Below are positions 6,217 through 10,354 of a DNA stretch of 10,354 bases, piece by piece. The stretch is from Bacillota bacterium (GTDB taxonomy: Bacteria; Bacillota; Clostridia; Christensenellales; Aristaeellaceae): NCBI GenBank assembly GCA_023415715.1, contig JAEZJP010000045.1, forward strand, positions 1-10,354, given 5' to 3'. The position numbers and the translations under genes are program-made. The notes below the pieces were generated by a model that was not told the origin of the DNA, did no database searches, and saw only the letters and a program-made list of their open reading frames with translations. The first letter of the stretch is position 1. Each line of letters opens with the position of its first letter.

Positions 6217-6225
6217 AGTATACCA
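6217..6225 (-). promoter_or_regulatory. extended -10 promoter candidate of the PHP gene
   Basis: On the minus strand TGG directly precedes TATACT (6222-6217), an extended -10 arrangement. No good -35 occurs at 16-18 bases; TTGAAT is 21 bases away. The start point would be near 6210, giving a leader of about 43 bases that includes the ribosome site before 6167. Confidence 0.45.
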
Positions 6226-6322
6226 CAGTTATAGTTTGGTCACATTCAAGTCCATCAATTAATTGCCGTGCCGGAATCTATATTTGAACCGGCATCCGTT
6301 ATTCCTTCCCCTCTCGTAATCG

Positions 6323-6353
6323 GTCATCCTGAGGGCTATGCCCGAAGGATGAC
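6323..6353. repeat. short palindromic dispersed-type repeat
   Basis: GTCATCCT (6323-6330) and AGGATGAC (6346-6353) form a perfect stem. After a GA/GA internal loop, GGGC and GCCC pair around TAT. The sequence resembles the very widespread intergenic GTCATCCTGAG...CGAAGGAT repeat type known from many bacterial genomes; that resemblance is from memory. It has no coding role and lies away from both neighbouring genes. Confidence 0.65.
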
Positions 6354-6456
6354 ATATAAGCAGAGCTTGACATATCAAATCCATAGCATCGGCCTGTTAT
6401 AAACTGTTCCCCGCCTTCTTTGGGAGCGAGGATAAAGTGCCCGAGCCTTCCGTTTT

Positions 6457-6492
6457 AAAACAGAACACCACCCAGCATATCGGTGGGTGGTG
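6457..6492 (-). terminator. terminator of the sleB-ypeB unit
   Basis: Read on the minus strand, CACCACCCA (6492-6484) and TGGGTGGTG (6474-6466) form a perfect 9-bp stem with a nine-base loop, followed by the T-rich TTCTGTTTT. It lies 64 bases after the ypeB stop and is the only strong hairpin with a T-rich tail on that side. Confidence 0.75.
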
Positions 6493-6555
6493 CTTTAGGC
6501 ACAAGAAAACCGTGCAAACTCCTAAGGAAGCCAACGCAACCGACTTCCTTGGATA

Positions 6556-7890
6556 TTAAGCCGTCAGCGGCCCCGTTTCGCTTTCGATCACTTTGAGAAT
6601 CTCCAGTTCCTCGCCTGTCAGGGCGTCGATGTACACAAGGTATTGAGAATTGTCCCAGGTAGACGTAAACTCATAGCACAACTTTTCCGTACCGCGGTAA
6701 GGGATCACGCACAGCCTTGTTTGAAGTATCTCCAAACGGTCGCTTACCATGTCCCTGGCTTCCGCCTCGGTGATTTTCGGCTTTTCCAATTCCCGCTGCC
6801 TATGGTTCATCCAGTAATTGTTGCCCTCAAAGCCCACAATGTCTCCATTATCCATGCGCACCTGCACTTTCACAAGATCGGGGTACAAAAGCACTTGATC
6901 CTGTACGGCGGCATAGTTGATCACCACCAGGCCGTTGTACACCTGGTAATAACTTTCAATCATTTCTCCAAATCCCCTGCTTGTAAGGAAAGCCTTTGCC
7001 TTCTCCTTGCACTGGTCTACGGAGAGGGTTTGGGTAAATTGTGCGCGTTCCGGCATCATCCACAGTATCTTGCCGCCCTGTTTGGTCACCTCCACGGTGA
7101 GCGTATCGTCAGGAATGGTGACCGTAACGCCCCAAGCAGGTATTGCGCCCTGGATTGCCGCACCTTCCTGAACGCCCGTCACCCTTTCTGCGCCTACGAA
7201 CGCTTTGGCGATTTCCAGCGCCTGCTCCTTGGTCACTTCTTCCGGGGGCAGGCCCTGTGGCGCGCCCATGTGCCTGGCGTCGGAAAACGCGCCATCGTAA
7301 ATCATCGTAGGGTAATCGATGCCTTTGTCCTTATCCCCTACCTGTTCCATGGGCCGGGCCTGCGCCGACATGTCCTGATAAAAAACGGAGTTGTCAGCTG
7401 TATACCGCATGCTTTGCGCAATCATCTGCTGCTGAGCCGCCTGCAATTGGCCCGATAGCAGAACGCAGTTGGTAAGAAGCTGATTAACCTGCTGGATGTC
7501 TGTATCGGAAAGCGGCGAGCCGTTTGCCACCTTGAGCACCAGGGAATTCGTGTAGTCGCCCACCTGGCTTGCAAACTTCACCGTAGGCTCCATGGCGCTG
7601 TGGGAAAGAGGCAGTATGGTCAGGTTGTTCTGTACCTCCCACGCCTGGCGGCTAAGGTCCGACAAGAGGGTCACGCCTGTTTGAGGTGTGCCCGATACCA
7701 GGAGCTTGTTCATTTTGACTTCCATGCTTTGCAGCTGGCTTATGGATTCGAGTACGGCGCTGTAATATACATCCTCCAGCGTCCTTGAGACGCGTGCGGC
7801 CCGCTGCCCCTGATAGACAGCCGTGCCAATGGCCGCCACCAATGCCAGGGACAGGAAGGTATACAACAGCATGTGGTGCTTTTTTTGCAT
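6556..7890 (-). CDS. ypeB: germination protein YpeB
   Basis: YpeB is a spore inner-membrane protein that is required to keep SleB stable in the dormant spore. The 444-residue product matches the family length of about 450. It starts with an uncleaved membrane anchor (about 7-26), followed by the N-terminal helical domain (to about 200). PepSY-type repeats follow at roughly 216-280, 288-353 and 370-437. The C-terminal YLVYIDALTGEELEILKVI ends the last repeat in the typical way. The start ATG has a GGGAGGGG ribosome site that overlaps the sleB stop codon. Only 12 bases separate the two genes, so they are co-transcribed and probably coupled, as in other spore-formers. A terminator follows. Confidence 0.96.
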   Translation of the reverse strand: MQKKHHMLLYTFLSLALVAAIGTAVYQGQRAARVSRTLEDVYYSAVLESISQLQSMEVKMNKLLVSGTPQTGVTLLSDLSRQAWEVQNNLTILPLSHSAMEPTVKFASQVGDYTNSLVLKVANGSPLSDTDIQQVNQLLTNCVLLSGQLQAAQQQMIAQSMRYTADNSVFYQDMSAQARPMEQVGDKDKGIDYPTMIYDGAFSDARHMGAPQGLPPEEVTKEQALEIAKAFVGAERVTGVQEGAAIQGAIPAWGVTVTIPDDTLTVEVTKQGGKILWMMPERAQFTQTLSVDQCKEKAKAFLTSRGFGEMIESYYQVYNGLVVINYAAVQDQVLLYPDLVKVQVRMDNGDIVGFEGNNYWMNHRQRELEKPKITEAEARDMVSDRLEILQTRLCVIPYRGTEKLCYEFTSTWDNSQYLVYIDALTGEELEILKVIESETGPLTA

Positions 7891-7902
7891 GCGCTCCCCT
7901 CC

Positions 7903-8577
7903 CTAAATGGCAAAGTTGTGCCGGCCGATGGACAGGGTGATTTGCCGCGTCCAGATCCAGCCGCTGGTAGCCGTGGCGGGATTATAATAGTACAGCGCGC
8001 CGCCGGTGGGATCCCAGCCGTTCATGGCATCCCTGGCGGCACGGATGCTGTCCTGCCCAGGCGCCAGGTTGATCTGCCCGTCCGAAACCGCGTCAAACGC
8101 GCCGGGCTGGTAGACGACGCCGCTGATGGTATTGGGGAAGGATGGGCTTTTCACGCGGTTCAATACCACCGCCCCTACCGCCACCTGGCCGATGTATGGT
8201 TCGCCCCGGGCCTCGCCGTTGATCAGCCTTGCAAGGGTATATACCTCGCTCTCATTGAAGCTGCCCACGGAAACAGCTCCGCCGCTCAGCGTGATCCCCA
8301 GCGCCGCCGCTGTGGATGCACCTACCACGCCGTCCGCCTTCAGGCCATTTTTGCGCTGGAAAAGGACTACTGCGTTGTACGTTTCCTGCCCGAAATATCC
8401 AGTTACAGAACCGTCAAAATAGCCCCATTGCTTCAATTTTCTTTGAATAGCGCCTACCTGGTCACCCTGGGAGCCCCAGGCTACAACCTGGGCAAAGGCT
8501 ATCTGCATGGTTACTAAAAGAAAGATGCCCACCGCCAGTGTGGCCAAGGCCGAAATTTTCCCGCTTTGCCTGAGCAC
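7903..8577 (-). CDS. sleB: spore cortex-lytic enzyme SleB (lytic transglycosylase)
   Basis: SleB is made in the forespore, exported and held dormant until germination. It then cleaves the muramic-lactam-containing cortex peptidoglycan. The 224-residue protein has a signal peptide ending near FAQ (28-30) and a peptidoglycan-binding type 1 domain (about 33-95, with the repeat-like GYFDGSVTGYFGQET). A short linker leads to the SleB/CwlJ hydrolase domain (about 108-224). The conserved INGEARGEPYIGQVAVGAVVLNRV block starts at 119, and E122 is the likely catalytic glutamate. The length is slightly short compared with Bacillus SleB (about 250-305). The start is GTG at 8577, seven bases after an AGGGGG site. 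A sigma-G-like promoter lies just upstream. Confidence 0.96.
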   Translation of the reverse strand: MLRQSGKISALATLAVGIFLLVTMQIAFAQVVAWGSQGDQVGAIQRKLKQWGYFDGSVTGYFGQETYNAVVLFQRKNGLKADGVVGASTAAALGITLSGGAVSVGSFNESEVYTLARLINGEARGEPYIGQVAVGAVVLNRVKSPSFPNTISGVVYQPGAFDAVSDGQINLAPGQDSIRAARDAMNGWDPTGGALYYYNPATATSGWIWTRQITLSIGRHNFAI

Positions 8578-8610
8578 GGTATTTCCCCCTTTTTGTTTCC
8601 CGTTCAGGCA

Positions 8611-8640
8611 AAGTATGGCATCCTTTGCGCAAAATCATAC
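8611..8640 (-). promoter_or_regulatory. sigma-G-type forespore promoter of sleB-ypeB
   Basis: On the minus strand GTATG (8640-8636) and CATACTT (8617-8611) are 18 bases apart. These match the known sigma-G pattern GNATR, 17-18 bases, CATNNTA, with one mismatch at the last position. sleB is sigma-G dependent in Bacillus subtilis, so the position fits. The -35 overlaps the stop codon of spoIIR. Transcription would start near 8604, leaving a leader of about 27 bases with the sleB ribosome site. Confidence 0.65.
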
Positions 8641-9222
8641 GGGCGTCAAAAGGGGCCAGCCATGAAAAATATCCTGCACCCACCAGGAAAATGCCGCCTG
8701 CGCATCCTCATCCATTTGATCCGCAGGCAAAGGTGCCTCCGCAGATGAAAGGCTTAAACACAGGCTGGGGAAAAGTACGCACCACCAATTCTTTCCTTCC
8801 CCTTCCCCCAACACGATGCGCAGCGCCTTATATTCCCCCGCCGGTACCAGAACGCTCCCATACCATCTGTCGGGGAAGGGAAATACCCCTACTTGTGCCG
8901 ATACATCGCCCGTAAAGCCTTCCTCACGCGCAGCGTTGGCAGCCGCATCCTCCAGATCCTGCCTGTTTTCCGAGAGAAAGTCCATCATATCTTCCGCACT
9001 TTTCTGCCGGGTTAATGCATCCCGCCAAACCATAAGTACTTTGTCCCGTACACACAGCTTAATCCGCTGGTTCTCATCATCGTCTCCCGCCGCTATCACG
9101 TGAAGGCGGATGATTTCCCCGGTTTTCAATGCATCCCGCAATTTTTCTTCTTCAGTCTGAGCTCTAGCTGTTTGGCTCAGCAACAGCAAAGCCGCCAGCA
9201 TATAGAAAAACACCCTGCGCAT
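8635..9222 (-). CDS. spoIIR: stage II sporulation protein R
   Basis: SpoIIR is made in the forespore under sigma-F and secreted into the intermembrane space. There it triggers SpoIIGA to process pro-sigma-E in the mother cell. The 195-residue protein has a signal sequence (about 4-21, ending ARA). The family core IRLHVIAAGDDDENQRIKLCVRDKVL follows at 38-63, then VPAGEYKALRIVLGEGEGKNWWCVLFPSLC (126-155). The C-terminus is divergent and less recognisable. The ATG at 9222 has an AAGGGGG site; both lie in a predicted hairpin. A possible sigma-F promoter upstream (ACATA, 15 bases, GGACACCCT) has a mismatch in each box and is only a suggestion. It starts 63 bases after ispE and is followed after 57 bases by sleB. 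Confidence 0.93.
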   Translation of the reverse strand: MRRVFFYMLAALLLLSQTARAQTEEEKLRDALKTGEIIRLHVIAAGDDDENQRIKLCVRDKVLMVWRDALTRQKSAEDMMDFLSENRQDLEDAAANAAREEGFTGDVSAQVGVFPFPDRWYGSVLVPAGEYKALRIVLGEGEGKNWWCVLFPSLCLSLSSAEAPLPADQMDEDAQAAFSWWVQDIFHGWPLLTPV

Positions 9223-9259
9223 GCATAAACCCCCTTAACGGTTTCTGCATACAGGGTGT
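9210..9259 (-). promoter_or_regulatory. imperfect hairpin enclosing the spoIIR start site
   Basis: In the minus-strand transcript the segment 9259-9241 can pair with 9230-9210. There are eight outer pairs (ACACCCTG with CAGGGTGT), an internal loop, four pairs TGCA with TGCA, one mismatch, and four pairs AAAC with GTTT. The ten-base loop (9240-9231) carries the AAGGGG of the ribosome site. The ATG (9222-9220) falls at the edge of the TGCA pairing and the internal loop. This could slow initiation or be an accident of composition; no regulator is apparent. Confidence 0.4.
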
Positions 9260-9285
9260 CCAAACGCCATATATTTTATGTATAC

Positions 9286-10161
9286 TTATTCTTCCTGAAA
9301 AACAAGCCCCTCCAGGCAGGTATGGGTCATAAAGCAGGTGGGCCACCGTCTTTTCAGCGCGCCCAGCGCGGAACGCGCATGAACGGCGCTTGCAAAAACG
9401 CCGTATACCGCGGAGCCGCTGCCTGTCATCATGGCCTGTCTGGCCCCCTGAAGGCGTAGTGCCTGTACCGCCAGGCGGATCTCAGGGCGCAGCGTTTCGC
9501 TGGTAGGCTGCAGCGCGTTGCCCATGGAACGGCACAGACCACTTAAGTCGCCCTGCTTAAGCGCCAGGATGGCGGACCCGGTATCCGGCTTGGATGCTTG
9601 CGGTATCTTTTCCCATTCCAGTGTTGTGAATACCTTTTTTGTGCCAAGACCACGGCAGGGCTGCACCACCACAAGCCAGAACTGGCGCGCGCAAGGAAGA
9701 GGCTCCAATATTTCTCCGATGCCCCTGGCACGCATAAGCCCCCCCTGCAGGCAAAAGGGTACGTCCGCCCCCGCCTTGAGGCCAATTTTCTGCAGCTCCC
9801 CCATATTCAGGTTCAATCCCCATAATGCATTCAGCCCTGCAAGAACTGCGGCGGCATCGGCGCTGCCTCCGCCCATGCCTGCGCCAATGGGAATGCTTTT
9901 TTGCAGGTAGATGTCTGCGCCGTATGTGCAGTCCGTGGCTTCCTTCAGCGCCTTGGCGGCCTTCAGCGCCAGATTGTCCTCGGTATCGGGCACCCTGGCC
10001 CCCTGGGACAATCGCAGTGTCAGCGTTTCGCCGGGCTGTATGGTAAGGATATCGCACAGAGCCACCGACTGCAGCAGCATATCCAGCTGATGGTATCCGT
10101 CCGGCTGCCTGCCCAGTACGTCAAGTGTCCAGTTGATCTTGGCCCTGGCCATCACCTGCAT
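9286..10161 (-). CDS. ispE: 4-diphosphocytidyl-2-C-methyl-D-erythritol kinase
   Basis: IspE phosphorylates CDP-methylerythritol with ATP in the MEP pathway to isopentenyl diphosphate. It is a cytoplasmic GHMP kinase. Numbering from the chosen start, the catalytic lysine lies in ARAKINWTLD (K8), the ATP-binding glycine loop PIGAGMGGGSADAA at 91-104, the catalytic aspartate in GADVPF (D133), and GHMP motif 3 as MTGSGSAVYGVF at 245-256. The length of 291 residues is typical. I prefer the ATG at 10161 because the AGGGGGG site is six bases upstream; the ATG at 10167 directly abuts that site and would add two residues. It has its own promoter and is the first gene of the run ispE-spoIIR-sleB-ypeB, though the spore genes are likely expressed from separate forespore promoters. 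Confidence 0.96.
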   Translation of the reverse strand: MQVMARAKINWTLDVLGRQPDGYHQLDMLLQSVALCDILTIQPGETLTLRLSQGARVPDTEDNLALKAAKALKEATDCTYGADIYLQKSIPIGAGMGGGSADAAAVLAGLNALWGLNLNMGELQKIGLKAGADVPFCLQGGLMRARGIGEILEPLPCARQFWLVVVQPCRGLGTKKVFTTLEWEKIPQASKPDTGSAILALKQGDLSGLCRSMGNALQPTSETLRPEIRLAVQALRLQGARQAMMTGSGSAVYGVFASAVHARSALGALKRRWPTCFMTHTCLEGLVFQEE

Positions 10162-10181
10162 GTCCATCCCCCCTGGGTGCC

Positions 10182-10211
10182 ATTATAGCAACTGCATTAG
10201 GAAAATGACAA
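10182..10211 (-). promoter_or_regulatory. sigma-A-type promoter of ispE
   Basis: On the minus strand TTGTCA (10211-10206) and a perfect TATAAT (10187-10182) are 18 bases apart, and TGC before the -10 gives an extended -10. Transcription would start near 10175, so the leader is only about 14 bases but still includes the G-rich ribosome site. Confidence 0.7.
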
Positions 10212-10280
10212 GTCCATCCCGAAAAAGAGCCCCGGCGAGTGCCTTTTTACTTATCCCTGTTTTCATTGCCGTACCCGCCA

Positions 10281-10289
10281 TGGTATAAT
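10281..10289 (+). promoter_or_regulatory. extended -10 promoter of the right-edge gene
   Basis: TGG directly precedes a perfect TATAAT (10284-10289) on the plus strand. The -35 region is weak (TTTTCA at 10260-10265, 18 bases upstream). Transcription would begin near 10296, about 24 bases before the ATG at 10320. It is divergent from the ispE promoter. Confidence 0.6.
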
Positions 10290-10319
10290 GACAGTATCTA
10301 CTGGAAAGGGGATGATGCC

Positions 10320-10354
10320 ATGCGTTCACCTTCCATCCCCATACTGTTGTCCGT
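10320..10354 (+). CDS. start of an unidentified protein, cut by the window edge
   Basis: An ATG at 10320 has a GGAAAGGGG ribosome site with eight bases of spacing and a good promoter upstream. The first eleven residues read MRSPSIPILLS, a short charged start turning hydrophobic, which would suit a signal peptide or membrane segment. Too little is visible to name a family. The frame from the ATG at 10312 reads Cys- and Pro-rich and is less likely. Confidence 0.55.
   Translation, partial: MRSPSIPILLS

Larger units (their letters stand above)
6168..6555. other. gene-free region between the PHP gene and ypeB
   Basis: This 388-base stretch has no plausible protein frame on either strand. It contains the PHP promoter candidate (6217-6225), a weak inverted repeat TGCCGG/CCGGCA (6269-6274, 6289-6294), the short palindromic repeat at 6323-6353 and the ypeB terminator hairpin at 6466-6492. 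An isolated TTGACA at 6367-6372 on the plus strand has no -10 at a workable distance. The segment from about 6355 to 6455 shows nothing I can name. Confidence 0.6.

Noticed and set aside
6367..6403. TTGACA with TATAAA downstream as a plus-strand promoter
   Set aside because: The spacing is 25 bases and no gene follows on that strand.
6643..7458. Long plus-strand open frame opposite ypeB
   Set aside because: It mirrors codon bias of the real gene on the other strand, has no ribosome site and shows no family motif.
10222..10248. AAAAAGAGC...GCCTTTTT hairpin between the divergent ispE and right-edge promoters
   Set aside because: The stem is weak with a bulge, and no transcript from either promoter should cross it in the needed direction; probably chance or an old terminator.
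1..10354. CRISPR array, phage, toxin-antitoxin, tRNA, rRNA or a new multi-gene defence or biosynthetic system
   Set aside because: No regularly spaced repeats, integrase or transposase frames, RNA gene signatures or unknown multi-gene cluster were seen; almost all coding space is taken by recognisable housekeeping and sporulation genes.

Overview
This window is chromosomal DNA from a spore-forming member of the Firmicutes, most likely a Clostridia-type anaerobe. Three adjacent sporulation or germination genes (spoIIR, sleB, ypeB), AGGAGG-type ribosome binding sites, sigma-A-like promoters, a CtsR heat-shock operator and the tilS-hpt-ftsH order all point there. GC content is moderate. I cannot name a species from the sequence.

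Layout from left to right. (1) Minus strand, 1-2194: tilS, then hpt, then the first 29 codons of ftsH, which has its own promoter. (2) Plus strand, 2446-3039: a small heat-shock protein (Hsp20) gene behind a sigma-A promoter whose -35 and spacer are covered by a consensus-perfect CtsR box. (3) Plus strand, 3330-5134: a YitT/DUF2179 membrane protein followed by two short, overlapping YdcZ/DUF606 (drug/metabolite transporter superfamily) genes that look like partner subunits. (4) 5195-5276: an 82-bp palindromic repeat element in the gap between converging genes. (5) Minus strand, 5337-6167: a PHP-domain metallophosphoesterase of the TrpH/YciV type. (6) 6168-6555: a gene-free stretch with a second short dispersed-type repeat and the ypeB terminator. 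(7) Minus strand, 10167 down to 6556: ispE, spoIIR, sleB, ypeB. (8) From 10320 on the plus strand: the start of an unidentified gene, divergent from ispE.

How the genes work together. TilS (tRNA-Ile2 lysidine synthesis), Hpt (purine salvage) and FtsH (membrane protease) form a common housekeeping cluster. SpoIIR signals from forespore to mother cell to activate sigma-E. SleB is the spore cortex-lytic enzyme, and YpeB is its stabilising partner. A sigma-G-like promoter lies across the end of spoIIR, so sleB-ypeB can be expressed separately in the forespore. IspE belongs to the MEP isoprenoid pathway and only shares the strand and neighbourhood.

I see no new multi-gene system, phage, CRISPR array, tRNA or rRNA. 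The parts worth a second look are in the non-coding DNA: the CtsR-controlled hsp20 promoter with a leader that may mask its ribosome site, a hairpin around the spoIIR start codon, the nested palindromic element, and the untranslated stretch after hsp20.
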